Under the pieces are notes generated by a model. It did not search any database and had not been told where the DNA came from. It saw only the letters and a list, made by a program, of their open reading frames with translations. From Planctomycetaceae bacterium (lineage in GTDB: Bacteria > Planctomycetota > Planctomycetia > Planctomycetales > Planctomycetaceae): 35,491 bases of DNA. Location: NCBI GenBank assembly GCA_028284885.1, contig JANQQW010000246.1:1-35491 (forward strand). Direction: 5' to 3'. A program made the translations under genes and the position numbers. Shown here piece by piece: positions 7,055-15,630 of the stretch. The stretch's first letter is position 1. Every line of letters begins with the position of its first letter.

Positions 7055-8893
7055 ATGCGCCGGCTCGTCGCACTGTCCCTCGCCGCCCTCGTTCTCTCCG
7101 TCTGTTCGGCCGACACGCCTGCAGTGGCCCAGGACGTCTTCGCCAAGGCGCTGGAGTGGTCGGAGAAGCACGAAGGCGAACTGCGGAAGCCGGCCTCGAT
7201 CGAAAAGCTCGAGCGCGCCCGGGCGACGACCGAGGAACGGCTGAACGGGCCCGGCACGACGATCCGCGGGTACGTCTCGAAGGTCGACGGGTCGGTCCAG
7301 CCGTACGCCCTCACGCTGCCCAAGGGGTTCGACCCGAAGCGGTCGAAGCGGTGGCCGCTCGTCGTGAAGCTGCACGGCCGGGCCAACACGATGAACGAGC
7401 TGGAGTTCGTCGCCCGACACGACGGCCGTCCGCCGGAGAAGGGGCAGGACTGGATCCAGCTGGAACCGTACGGTCGCGGCAACAACGCGTTCCGCTGGGC
7501 CGGCGAGACGGACGTCTTCGAGGCGATCGAGGACGTCGCGAAGCAGTTCCGGATCGACCGTCGCCGCATCACGCTGTGGGGTTTCTCCATGGGGGGCGCC
7601 GGGGCCTGGCATCTCGGCATGCACCACCCGTCCAAGTGGGTCTCCGTCGGCGCCGGGGCCGGGTTCGTCGACTTCTACGAGTATCAGAACCAGAAGGAAC
7701 GGCGGCCGCCGTGGCAGCACGCCACGCTCGGCATCTACGACGCGAAGGACTACGCCCTCAACGCCTTCAACGTGCCGACCGTCGGCTACGGCGGCGAGAA
7801 GGACAAGCAGCTCGCGGCGGCGAAGACGATGGTCGCCGAGGCCGAGAAGCTCGACGTGCCGGTCAAGCTGATCGTCGGCGCGGGGGCCGGGCACAAGTTC
7901 ACGCCGGAGGCGTCGGCCGAGTTCCAGGCGTTCCTCGCGAAGCCGCGCGAGAAAGGCCAGCGGGCCTACCCGGGGAACCCGGAGATTCGCTTCACCACGC
8001 GAACGCTGAAGTACAACCAGTGCCACTGGCTGACGATCGAGGAGCTGGTCAAGCAGTACGAACCGGCCACGGTCGAGTCGAAGTTCGACTCGTCGGGTGA
8101 GTTGCAGATCACGACGAAGAACGTCGCCATCCTGCAGATCGCCCGGGACCTCGCCGACCGCGTGGTCATCGACGGCGACCTCGTCCCGCTCTCCGGTGCG
8201 GCCGACGGCCTGCTGCCCGGCGTGTACTACGAGCACAACGGCAACGCGTGGTTCCCGCTGACCTACGAGGACTCCAAGGACTTCTACCAGAACCAGAGCG
8301 GCCGGAAGCGGCCCGGCGTGCAGGGGCCCATCGACGACGCCTTCACCGGCCCGTTCGTCTGCGTTCGCGGCACGGGCGAACCGTGGTCGAAGTCGCACCA
8401 GGCGTGGTCCGACTGGACACTGAACCGCTTCGAGAACGAGTGGTCGAAGTGGATGCGAGGCGAGCTGCCGGTGATCGACGACGAGCCGGTCGAGGTCGTC
8501 GAGGACGACGAGGGACGCCGGTACCTCGAGGACCAGCGGAACCTGATCCTGTTCGGCGACCCCGGCTCCAACAAGGTGATCGCCCAACTCCTGAAGGACC
8601 TGCCGATCGAGTGGACGCCGGAGAAGCTCGTGGCGAACGGCGAGACGTACGACCCGAACGACCACGCCGTCTCGCTCATCTTCCCGAACCCGCTCGACAA
8701 GCGGTTCTACGTCGTCCTCAACTCGGGTCACACGTTCCACGAGAAGGACTTCCGGGCGAGCAACTCGTGGCTGTTCCCGCGGCTGGGGGACATCGCCGTG
8801 CAGCGGTTCGAGAAGACCGACGACGGCTTCGCCGAGGAGACGGTCTGGGCGGACATCTTCAACGGCGCCTGGCGGCTGCCGCCGAAGAAATGA
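7055..8893 (+). CDS. Secreted alpha/beta hydrolase (esterase/PHB-depolymerase-like)
   Basis: ATG start at 7055 with GGAG 8 nt upstream; a GTG at 7007 in the same frame is less likely because the signal peptide begins at the ATG. 612 aa. Residues 1-25 form a signal peptide (RRLVALSLAALVLSV..., likely cleaved after AVA). Then comes an alpha/beta-hydrolase domain: PLVVKLHGRANT (101-112) is the oxyanion region and GFSMGG (176-181) is the nucleophile elbow with Ser178. A His in GAGAGHKF (about 280) fits the third triad member. The C-terminal 300 residues are a separate region with beta-rich sequence (ITTKNVAILQIARDLADRVVIDG and NLILFGDPGSNKVIAQLL). I do not recognise that region as a known catalytic domain. 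Envelope or extracellular ester hydrolysis is likely; the substrate is unknown. Confidence 0.87.
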   Translation: MRRLVALSLAALVLSVCSADTPAVAQDVFAKALEWSEKHEGELRKPASIEKLERARATTEERLNGPGTTIRGYVSKVDGSVQPYALTLPKGFDPKRSKRWPLVVKLHGRANTMNELEFVARHDGRPPEKGQDWIQLEPYGRGNNAFRWAGETDVFEAIEDVAKQFRIDRRRITLWGFSMGGAGAWHLGMHHPSKWVSVGAGAGFVDFYEYQNQKERRPPWQHATLGIYDAKDYALNAFNVPTVGYGGEKDKQLAAAKTMVAEAEKLDVPVKLIVGAGAGHKFTPEASAEFQAFLAKPREKGQRAYPGNPEIRFTTRTLKYNQCHWLTIEELVKQYEPATVESKFDSSGELQITTKNVAILQIARDLADRVVIDGDLVPLSGAADGLLPGVYYEHNGNAWFPLTYEDSKDFYQNQSGRKRPGVQGPIDDAFTGPFVCVRGTGEPWSKSHQAWSDWTLNRFENEWSKWMRGELPVIDDEPVEVVEDDEGRRYLEDQRNLILFGDPGSNKVIAQLLKDLPIEWTPEKLVANGETYDPNDHAVSLIFPNPLDKRFYVVLNSGHTFHEKDFRASNSWLFPRLGDIAVQRFEKTDDGFAEETVWADIFNGAWRLPPKK

Positions 8894-8928
8894 CGCACTG
8901 ACGGTCGCGAGCCCCGCAGCACTTCAGC

Positions 8929-8945
8929 GCCTCGCGCAACGAGGC
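8929..8945 (+). terminator. Short hairpin downstream of the hydrolase gene
   Basis: GCCTCG at 8929-8934 pairs with CGAGGC at 8940-8945 around a 5-nt loop, about 35 nt after the hydrolase stop. There is no T-run, so terminator function is only plausible. Confidence 0.4.
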
Positions 8946-9074
8946 TCGGGAGTCGTCGCGATTTCCGCGGTCGGCTGACGCGGTGGTGGATTTGCGGTCA
9001 GGTCAGCGGTAGCGTGGTCCGCACGTTCGTCCCTCACCTCGATCGTCGTCACTCCCGTCGGAGATGCTCCCGTC

Positions 9075-11033
9075 ATGGCCACGGAACACGGGTTTCGCGA
9101 AAAGCTGCGGTACCGCGTCGACAACTTCCTCGGACGCGGCAGCGGGGCGCTCTTCCTCGCGCTGCTCGTCGCGTTCTTCGCGTCGCTCGGCCTGATCGTC
9201 GCCGTGCGGTTCGTCTTCACCTTCGTGACACCCGACCCGGAGACGCCGTTCAAGCAGCAGATCTGGTTCACCTACCTCCAGATCACCGACCCGGGCAACA
9301 TGGCCCAGGACAACGGCACCCCGATGATCTACAAGCTGACGGCCATCGCCTCCGGCATGACGGGCGTGGTCATCTTCTCGGCCCTCATCGCCTTCCTCAC
9401 CACGGCGCTCGACCAGTCGATCGAGCACCTGAAGAAGGGGCACAGCCGGGTGCTCGAGTCCGGGCACACCATCATCCTCGGCTGGGGGCCCCGCGTGATC
9501 GAGATCCTCCGTGAGCTCGTCGAGGCGAACGAGAGCGAGGACGACCCCGTCGTCACCATTCTCGCCGAGGAGGAGAAGGAGGAGATGGACGAGTACCTCC
9601 GCACGAACTTCCGCGACCGCCGCAACACGCGGATCGTCACCCGGAGCGGCTCGACCGCGTCGCTGAACATGCTGGAACGGGTGATGGCGAAGGACGCGAA
9701 GAGCGCGATCGTCCTCGCCGGCTGCGGCCCGGCCTCGACGACGTCCGAGAAGCTCGCCAGCGACGCCCGCGTGGTGAAGTCCGTCCTCGCCCTCGACGCC
9801 CAGACCGCCGACGCCGAGGAGTTCAGCATCGTCGCCGAGCTGTTCGACGAGCGGAACCGGCAGGTCGTCCGCGACATCTCGCCCGGCCACGTCGTCGTCG
9901 TCGACGCGGAGGAGATTCTCGCCAAGATCATGGTCCAGACCTCGCGGACGAGCGGCCTGTCCGTCGTGTACGCGGAGCTCCTCAGCTTCGAGGGCTGCGA
10001 GATGTACTTCCACCAGGACGACTGGGGCGGCATCCCGTTCGGCAAGCTGCAGTACCACTTCCCGGACGGCGTGCCGGTCGGGCTCCGCCGCGCGGACGGC
10101 AGCCTGCTCGTCCGGCCGCCGGTCGACATGCCGCTCGCGGACGACGACGAGATCCTGATCGTCGCCGACGACGACTCGACGATCGAGTTCCGCAAGGAGC
10201 CGGTCGCGACCCCCCGGGACGAGCCGGTCCCGGACGTGAAAGCGGACCGGCGGCAGGAGAAGATGATCATCCTCGGCTGGCGGCCGAAGGCCTCGATCAT
10301 CGTCTCCGAGTACGCCGACTACGTGCTCGACGGGTCGACGGTCGATGTCGTCGTGAACGGGTACTCGGAGAAGACCCGCGCCGAACTGGAGGGTCTGAAC
10401 GACGAGCTCGACTCCGTCGACGTCGCGCTGCACGACAAGAACCCGCTCGACAGCGACGACCTCGAGTCGCTCGACCCGTTCTCGTACGACACGATCATCG
10501 TGCTGCCGCAGCGGCCGGACGACGAGATCGACGCGGACCGGACCGACTCCGAGACGATCGTGGTGCTGCTCCACCTGCGGCGGATGTCGCGGGAGCTGAC
10601 GGACCAGGGACGGCCGCCGCAGTCGAAGATCATCACGGAGGTGCTCGACTCGGACAACCAGGATCTGATCAGCCGGGCGGGGGTGAACGACTTTCTGATC
10701 TCGAACCGCATCGTGTCGATGGTCTTCTCGCAGCTGAGCGAAGAGCCGCGGATCCTGCAGGTGTACGACGACCTGTTCCAGGAGGAGGGGTCGGAGATCT
10801 ACGTGAAGCCGGCCGCTTTGTACTTCGAGAACCTGCCGGTCACGCGGACGTTCGCCGACCTGATGGCGGTCGCGCAGAAACGGGACGACGAGGTCTGCAT
10901 CGGCTACAAGCTGAAGAGCCTGGAGGGGGACGCGGACGAGAACTTCGGCGTGAAGCTGATCCCGCTGAAGGACTCCGAGGTGACGCTGACCGCCGAGGAC
11001 TGCCTCGTGGTGGTCGCGGAGGACGACCTCTGA
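9075..11033 (+). CDS. CASTOR/POLLUX-type ion channel with two RCK-like cytoplasmic domains
   Basis: ATG start at 9075; 652 aa. The membrane part has TM1 (about residues 24-48), a pore loop with WFTYLQITDPGNMAQD (filter-like TDPGNMA, 71-77) and TM2 (about 86-111). This layout matches the CASTOR/POLLUX (DMI1) family, whose plant members have an ADAGNHA-type filter in the same place. Two Rossmann-type RCK domains follow: GHTIILGWGPRVIEIL (130-145) and KMIILGWRPKASIIV (about 396). Each is followed by nucleotide-fold strands and acidic stretches that could bind ligands. Plant members are nuclear-envelope cation channels of symbiotic calcium signalling; bacterial members are barely characterised and probably sit in the inner membrane. 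The next gene is a CaCA exchanger. The ion selectivity cannot be read from sequence. Confidence 0.88.
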   Translation: MATEHGFREKLRYRVDNFLGRGSGALFLALLVAFFASLGLIVAVRFVFTFVTPDPETPFKQQIWFTYLQITDPGNMAQDNGTPMIYKLTAIASGMTGVVIFSALIAFLTTALDQSIEHLKKGHSRVLESGHTIILGWGPRVIEILRELVEANESEDDPVVTILAEEEKEEMDEYLRTNFRDRRNTRIVTRSGSTASLNMLERVMAKDAKSAIVLAGCGPASTTSEKLASDARVVKSVLALDAQTADAEEFSIVAELFDERNRQVVRDISPGHVVVVDAEEILAKIMVQTSRTSGLSVVYAELLSFEGCEMYFHQDDWGGIPFGKLQYHFPDGVPVGLRRADGSLLVRPPVDMPLADDDEILIVADDDSTIEFRKEPVATPRDEPVPDVKADRRQEKMIILGWRPKASIIVSEYADYVLDGSTVDVVVNGYSEKTRAELEGLNDELDSVDVALHDKNPLDSDDLESLDPFSYDTIIVLPQRPDDEIDADRTDSETIVVLLHLRRMSRELTDQGRPPQSKIITEVLDSDNQDLISRAGVNDFLISNRIVSMVFSQLSEEPRILQVYDDLFQEEGSEIYVKPAALYFENLPVTRTFADLMAVAQKRDDEVCIGYKLKSLEGDADENFGVKLIPLKDSEVTLTAEDCLVVVAEDDL

Positions 11034-11167
11034 GGGCCTGTTCGGAAAGTCGCCGGAGTGTGGTAGGTCGGGCACTCTTGCCCGTCCACGCCGTCCGTTT
11101 CGGGGCCGAGACGCCTTGGCGACGGGCAGGAGTGCCCGTCGTACGGACTTCTCGGACGACCTCTGAG
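11021..11167. repeat. Hairpin element with inverted 20-mers, flanked by an exact 14-bp direct repeat
   Basis: GGACGACCTCTGAG occurs at 11021-11034, where it holds the channel gene's stop codon, and again at 11154-11167. The 119 bp between them (11035-11153) carry two inverted copies of one palindrome. The imperfect copy is at 11067-11086 and GACGGGCAGGAGTGCCCGTC is at 11121-11140; each can also fold on itself with an 8-bp stem. The exact flanking duplication is what an insertion with target-site duplication would leave. The same palindromes recur at 26234-26307. Confidence 0.8.
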
Positions 11168-11340
11168 ATCGGCGGGCGATCCGGTCGAGTTCGTTGCGAC
11201 GCGCGACCGCACTACGGTAAATGGTGTTCTCAACCTTCCGCGGTCGCGCACCGGCGGGTCCTCCGGCCCGGTCGTCCGCCCGCGAAGTCCAGCCGCACGA
11301 GAGGCGACTCCGTCGCTCGCACGGGGTTCAGGAGTAGTCG
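11168..11340 (+). other. Spacer between the hairpin element and the exchanger gene
   Basis: The full gap between the channel stop (11033) and the exchanger start (11341) is 307 bp. Its first half is the repeat element. The rest holds no open frame I would support and no convincing promoter hexamer pair. A TACGGTAAAT stretch near 11213 is the only AT-rich patch. A GTTCAGGAGTAGTCG segment just before 11341 contains the ribosome site (CAGGAG) of the exchanger gene. Confidence 0.5.
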
Positions 11341-12699
11341 ATGAGCGATGACGCGCCGGCATCGTCCGATTCCGATTCCGACGACGGGATCGACGTGAAG
11401 GGGCTGGGTGTGGCGGTCGTCGCCGTCGCCTGCCTCGGCCTGTTCTGGATGCTGGGGCCGGCGTGGAAGCTGGCCTACCTGTTCGCCGAGGTGGTCGTCA
11501 TCTCGATCGTGATCTGGCAGGCGTGCGACCCGTTCGCCGACGCCGCCCAGTGGATCGGCGAGACGTTCAAGCTGCCCGGCTCGGTCCGCGGGGCCACGCT
11601 CGACGCGATCGCGAGCTCCATGCCGGAACTGTTCAGCGGCATCTTCTTCGTGCTGATCGCGGTGACGGCCGTCGGCGAAGGAGGGACGCAGCAGGCCCTC
11701 GAGGCGGCCGGGGCCGAGGGGTACGGGGCGACCATCGCCACCTGCGCCGGCAGCGCGGTCTACAACATGATGTTGATCCCGGCCGTCTGCGCACTCGTCA
11801 TCTCCTTCTACCGCACGTCGCGGCCGGTCATCGACGTGGAGGACGACGTGATCGCCCGCGACGGACTGTGGTTCGTCTGCTGCGAGATCCTGCTCATCCT
11901 GTTCCTGTTCCAGGACCAGATGTACTGGTGGATGGGCCTCGTCTTCATCGGGCTGTACGTCGTCTACATCGTCCAGCTCTCGCGAGACGCCGGGAAGTTC
12001 CGAGGCAAGATGGCGAAGGTCCGCGAGCACCTGGAGGGACCGGGGGCCGAGGCGGACGAGGACACGGTCGTCCGCGACCTGAAGGAGAGCGGCGTCCGCG
12101 TCTCGCGGGCGCACGTCATCAAGGCCCGGGAGGGGGACGGGGAGGAAGAGGACGACGACTCGGCCGGCATCCTGTTCGGCGTCGCCGACGTCCCGCTCAA
12201 CATGGTGACCGCCTGGACGGTGATCGTCGTCTCGACCGCGTTCGCCGCCGGGGCCTGCTACTTCCTCGTGGACGCGACCCGCGCGGCGGCCACGGAACTG
12301 GGCGTGCCGACGTTCTTCGTGGCGGTCATCGTCGCGGCGGCGGCCTCGTCGGTGCCGGACACGTTCCTCTCGATCGGCTCGGCGATGCGGGGAGACGACT
12401 CTGGGGCCGTCTCGAACGCGTTCGGGTCGAACATCTTCGACATCTGCATCTGCCTGTCGATCCCGCTGCTCGTCAACTCGTACCTCACCGGATGGCAGCC
12501 GGTCAGCCTGCTGCAGGACGGGGAGCCGATCCCGGGCCTGGTCGGGCTCCGGATTCTGCTGGTGGTCCTCACGATCGTCACGCTGGCGATCATCTGGCAC
12601 AACCGGCAGCTCACACGGACCAAGGCGTTCGTGCTGTGCGGCTTGTACGGTGTGTTCATCGCCTACGCAGTGCTCGGCTCGCTGGGCGTGCTGTTCTGA
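11341..12699 (+). CDS. CaCA-family sodium/calcium-type exchanger, inner membrane
   Basis: ATG start at 11341 with CAGGAG 5-10 nt upstream; 452 aa with around ten hydrophobic segments. The two alpha repeats are clear. GATLDAIASSMPELFSG (84-100) carries the S-x-P-E motif of alpha-1. ASSVPDTFLSIGSAM (about 333-347) with NAFGSNIFDICI (about 360-371) carries the S-x-P-D and GSNxFD motifs of alpha-2. These acidic residues bind the cation in CaCA exchangers. Between the two halves is a long charged cytoplasmic loop with an acidic run (EGDGEEEDDD, about residues 262-272), which might sense cations. The family usually extrudes Ca2+ against Na+ or H+ influx. The coupling ion here is unknown. It lies just after the CASTOR/POLLUX channel gene. 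Confidence 0.92.
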   Translation: MSDDAPASSDSDSDDGIDVKGLGVAVVAVACLGLFWMLGPAWKLAYLFAEVVVISIVIWQACDPFADAAQWIGETFKLPGSVRGATLDAIASSMPELFSGIFFVLIAVTAVGEGGTQQALEAAGAEGYGATIATCAGSAVYNMMLIPAVCALVISFYRTSRPVIDVEDDVIARDGLWFVCCEILLILFLFQDQMYWWMGLVFIGLYVVYIVQLSRDAGKFRGKMAKVREHLEGPGAEADEDTVVRDLKESGVRVSRAHVIKAREGDGEEEDDDSAGILFGVADVPLNMVTAWTVIVVSTAFAAGACYFLVDATRAAATELGVPTFFVAVIVAAAASSVPDTFLSIGSAMRGDDSGAVSNAFGSNIFDICICLSIPLLVNSYLTGWQPVSLLQDGEPIPGLVGLRILLVVLTIVTLAIIWHNRQLTRTKAFVLCGLYGVFIAYAVLGSLGVLF

Positions 12700-12730
12700 G
12701 GGGCCTCGGCGACTCCCGTCCGGGGGAGCG

Positions 12731-12749
12731 TGCGGAAACGGCTTCCGCA
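12731..12749 (+). terminator. Perfect hairpin after the exchanger gene
   Basis: TGCGGAA at 12731-12737 pairs with TTCCGCA at 12743-12749 around ACGGC, about 30 nt after the exchanger stop and directly before the rplM promoter candidate. There is no T-run. Plausible as a terminator. Confidence 0.45.
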
Positions 12750-12752
12750 GCG

Positions 12753-12781
12753 TTGAACCGACGGGCCGACATCGCTATTCT
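12753..12781 (+). promoter_or_regulatory. Candidate sigma70-type promoter of rplM-rpsI
   Basis: TTGAAC at 12753-12758 and TATTCT at 12776-12781 are separated by 17 nt. Each matches its consensus at four of six bases. It lies about 105 nt before the rplM start and just after a hairpin that separates it from the upstream gene. Confidence 0.5.
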
Positions 12782-12885
12782 TCGACGTTTCCACGCCCCC
12801 GGACGTGCTGCGCCGGGGGTGTCGCCGTTCTTCTCGTTCGGCGAGTTTCGAGGAAACCGCGTTCCGCTGCTGTGAAGGTGACGTG

Positions 12886-13371
12886 ATGTCCACCACGATG
12901 GCCAAGAAGGAAACCGTCGTCCCGAAGTGGTACGTCGTCGACGGCGACGCCCAGATCGTCGGGCGGCTGGCGACCAAGCTCGCCACCGTGCTGATGGGCA
13001 AGCACAAGGCCACCTACACGCCGCACGTGGACACCGGCGACTACGTCATCGTGTTGAACGCCGAGCGTGTTCGGTTCACGGGCGACGACGTGTCCCACCC
13101 GCGGCACCCCTACTACACGGCGAAGATGGACGCCCGGACGCACGAGCGGTACTCGGGTTACCCGAGCGGCCGCAAGGTGATGACGCTCGGGCAGGTCTGG
13201 GAGCGGCACCCCGAGCGAATCCTGCGCGAAGCCGTCCGGCGAATGCTCCCCAAGAACAAGCTCGGCCGGCAGATGCTGAAGAAGTTGAAGCTGTACGTCG
13301 GGACCGAGCACCCGCACCAGGCCCAGCAGCCGGTGGAGATGCCCGAGTACCTGCTGCCGAAGACCAAGTGA
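12886..13371 (+). CDS. rplM: 50S ribosomal protein L13
   Basis: I chose the ATG at 12886, which follows GAAGGTGA at a normal distance. An ATG 12 nt later would also work, while upstream extension to 12805 is not L13-like. 161 aa. Core motifs are KWYVVDGDAQIVGRLATKLATVLMGK, then YTPHVDTGDYVIVLNAE, YRTKMD-like YTAKMD and LREAVRRMLPKNKLGRQMLKKLKLYVGTEHPHQAQQP, which is the conserved L13 C-terminal block. L13 is an early-assembly protein of the large subunit. The gene is followed 50 nt later by rpsI, the usual rplM-rpsI pair. Confidence 0.98.
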   Translation: MSTTMAKKETVVPKWYVVDGDAQIVGRLATKLATVLMGKHKATYTPHVDTGDYVIVLNAERVRFTGDDVSHPRHPYYTAKMDARTHERYSGYPSGRKVMTLGQVWERHPERILREAVRRMLPKNKLGRQMLKKLKLYVGTEHPHQAQQPVEMPEYLLPKTK

Positions 13372-13421
13372 CGTAGACACCCGGCGCACTGCTGCCGTCG
13401 TCCTCCAGAACGAGTGACTCC

Positions 13422-14129
13422 ATGGCCGACGAGACGAAACCCGAGAACGCCGAAGAGCCGACCGACGCCCCCGCGAGCGAAGAGGCTCCGGCGACGGAGG
13501 AGACGGTAGCGGAGGAGGCGGCTGCCGAGCCGACGCCCGCGGAGCCCGCGGCCGAGCCGACTCCGGACGTGCCGGCTCCGGTCGCCTCCGACGAGCCCAC
13601 TCCCGACGTGCCCGCTCCGGCGGCCGAGGGGGAAGGCGACGGCGAGGAGGAACCGGTTCTCGACATCGGCAGCGAGGCGGTCATCGAGACGCACGTCGAG
13701 GGGGTGAGCGTCGCTCCCCTCATTCGTGGCGGGATCGACCGCTTCGGCGTGGCGATGGGGACGGGCCGTCGGAAGACGAGCGTCGCCCGCGTCCGCGTGA
13801 AGTCGGGCGACGGAGCCCTGCAGATCAACGGCCGTTCGCTCGAGGACTACCTCTGCCGCGAACGCGACCAGAAGATGGTGATGGCTCCGATCGTCGCGAC
13901 CGGGCAGGAGGGCAAGGTGGACGTGTGGGTCCGCGTGAACGGCGGCGGAACGACCGGACAGACCGGGGCGATCGTCCTCGGCGTCGCCCGGGCCCTGCAG
14001 GCCATGAACCCCGACCTGCACGAGGCGCTCGCCGACGGCGGGTTCCTCACGCGTGACGAGCGGATGGTCGAGCGGAAGAAGTACGGCCTCGCCAAGGCCC
14101 GCCGCAGCTTCCAGTTTTCCAAGCGCTGA
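13422..14129 (+). CDS. rpsI: 30S ribosomal protein S9 with a long acidic N-terminal extension
   Basis: ATG start at 13422; 235 aa against about 130 in most bacteria. The C-terminal 130 residues are a normal S9: [15 protein letters not shown], then [30 protein letters not shown] and a terminal FQFSKR. In other S9 proteins that basic tail reaches the tRNA in the ribosomal P site. Residues 1-105 are rich in Glu, Ala and Pro and contain EPTPDVPAP twice (45-53 and 58-66). The extension is in frame, lacks stops and has no alternative start with a better ribosome site near the core, so I accept it, though initiation nearer GIDRFGV cannot be excluded. It is likely disordered and may project from the 30S head. 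Confidence 0.94.
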   Translation: MADETKPENAEEPTDAPASEEAPATEETVAEEAAAEPTPAEPAAEPTPDVPAPVASDEPTPDVPAPAAEGEGDGEEEPVLDIGSEAVIETHVEGVSVAPLIRGGIDRFGVAMGTGRRKTSVARVRVKSGDGALQINGRSLEDYLCRERDQKMVMAPIVATGQEGKVDVWVRVNGGGTTGQTGAIVLGVARALQAMNPDLHEALADGGFLTRDERMVERKKYGLAKARRSFQFSKR

Positions 14130-14165
14130 TCCGGCTGCCCGGATCGTCTGCCGAATTCGAACACG

Positions 14166-14196
14166 CCCCCGCCGACCTCTGGACGGCGGGGGTTTC
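14166..14196 (+). terminator. Rho-independent terminator after rpsI
   Basis: A perfect 9-bp stem (CCCCCGCCG at 14166-14174 with CGGCGGGGG at 14184-14192, 9-nt loop) is followed directly by TTTCT. It lies about 40 nt after the rpsI stop and ends the rplM-rpsI transcript. Confidence 0.8.
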
Positions 14197-14256
14197 TCGT
14201 GGACTGCCCCGGACGCCGACGCGGCTCCACGAACTCGAACGTGACCGGAGGCCGAC

Positions 14257-15624
14257 GTGTACAAGCAACTGCTCCAGCCCGACCTGTGGCAGATGCTGCA
14301 GGACGAGGACGAGGCCGGCATGGCGGCCTTCTGCGACGTGCTGCACCCGGCCGCGACCGCGGAGATCCTCGACGGTCTCGAGACGGAACAGATCTGGCGG
14401 ATCCTCTCCTCCTGCCCGCTCGAGCGGCGACGGGAGATCTTCGAGTTCCTCGATCTCCCGCTGCAGGTGGAACTCGTCGACCGGGCCGACCGGACGGAGT
14501 TCTCCAAGCTGCTGGAGGTGATGTCCTCGGACGACCGGGCCGACCTGCTGGCGAAGCTCGACACGGAGCACGTCGAGGCGCTGCTGCCGCTGGTGGCCGC
14601 GGCCGAGCGGAACGACATCCGGAAGCTGCTGTCGTTCCCGGACGACTCGGCCGGCGCGATCATGACGACCGAGTACGCGTCGCTTCCCGAGGAGGTCTCG
14701 GTCGGCGAGGCGCTCGACCGGCTGCGGAAGCAGGCCCCGGAACGGGAGACGATCTACTACGTGTACATCCTCGGGCACGGGCGTCGGCTCGACGGAGTGG
14801 TCTCGCTGCGGGAGTTGATCCTCGCGAAGCCGGAGGCGAGCGTCGCCGACCTGATGAACCGCGACGTGATCTCGGTCCGGGTCGACGACGATCCCGAGGA
14901 GGTCGCCCAGGTCATCGCCCGGTACGACTTCATCGCCGTGCCCGTCGTCGACGAACGGAACCAGTTAGTCGGCATCGTCACGCACGACGACGTGTACGAC
15001 GTGGTCGCCGAGGAGATCGAGGAGGACGTGCAGCGGTTCGCGGCCATCGAACCGCTGGAGGACGACTACCTGCTCACACCGCTGCGGATCGTCGCCTGGA
15101 AGCGGGGCGGATGGCTGATGTTCCTCGCGTTCGTGGCCCTCGTGACGGCTCAGATCCTGCAGTACTACGAGGGAGGCGGAGGGCCCGACGAGGCCGGCAA
15201 CGCGACCGGTTGGATGATCATGTTCCTGCCGCTCGTCCTCGCCAGCGGCGGGAACGCGGGGTCGCAGTCGGCGACGCTCGTCATCCGGTCCCTCGCGACG
15301 ACCGACCGCGGACGGTTCGGCTACGGCCGAATGGTCCTCCGCGAGTTCAACGTCGGACTCGTGCTCGGCGGCGTGTTGGCCGCGACCGGATTCGGGGCGG
15401 CGCTCGTCTGGTTTCAGCTGACCGGGATGCAGTCGCTCGTCGTCGGCTCGACGGTCTACCTCGTCGTGCTGATGGGGACGGTGATCGGGGCGATCTTCCC
15501 GATCACGTTCGAGCGGCAGGGGATGGACCCGGCGATCATGTCGACCCCGCTGATCGCGGCGCTCGTCGACGTGATGGGCGTCGTGATCTACTACAGCGTG
15601 GCGGCCGTCGCCGTGGGGACCTGA
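14257..15624 (+). CDS. mgtE: MgtE-family magnesium transporter
   Basis: GTG start at 14257 with GGAGG 5 nt upstream; 455 aa, normal length. The domain order is as in MgtE: an N-terminal helical domain (1-130, with repeats such as EILDGLETEQIWRIL and DLLAKLDTEHVEALLPL), two CBS domains (about 140-260; AGAIMTTEYASLPEEVSVGEAL and VPVVDERNQLVGIVTHDDV) and five transmembrane helices (about 285-455). The pore-lining LASGGNAGSQSATLVIR and the conserved Asp in PLIAALVDVMG, needed for ion passage in the Thermus protein, are present. The CBS and N domains act as the Mg2+ sensor that closes the channel when magnesium is sufficient. It is separated from rpsI by a terminator, so it probably has its own promoter. 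Confidence 0.97.
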   Translation: MYKQLLQPDLWQMLQDEDEAGMAAFCDVLHPAATAEILDGLETEQIWRILSSCPLERRREIFEFLDLPLQVELVDRADRTEFSKLLEVMSSDDRADLLAKLDTEHVEALLPLVAAAERNDIRKLLSFPDDSAGAIMTTEYASLPEEVSVGEALDRLRKQAPERETIYYVYILGHGRRLDGVVSLRELILAKPEASVADLMNRDVISVRVDDDPEEVAQVIARYDFIAVPVVDERNQLVGIVTHDDVYDVVAEEIEEDVQRFAAIEPLEDDYLLTPLRIVAWKRGGWLMFLAFVALVTAQILQYYEGGGGPDEAGNATGWMIMFLPLVLASGGNAGSQSATLVIRSLATTDRGRFGYGRMVLREFNVGLVLGGVLAATGFGAALVWFQLTGMQSLVVGSTVYLVVLMGTVIGAIFPITFERQGMDPAIMSTPLIAALVDVMGVVIYYSVAAVAVGT

Positions 15625-15630
15625 GCCGGC

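Noticed and set aside
9003-11075. A 690-codon minus-strand open frame antisense to the channel gene
   Set aside because: Val/Asp/Arg-biased shadow sequence with no recognisable domain. The plus-strand frame encodes clear TM and RCK segments.
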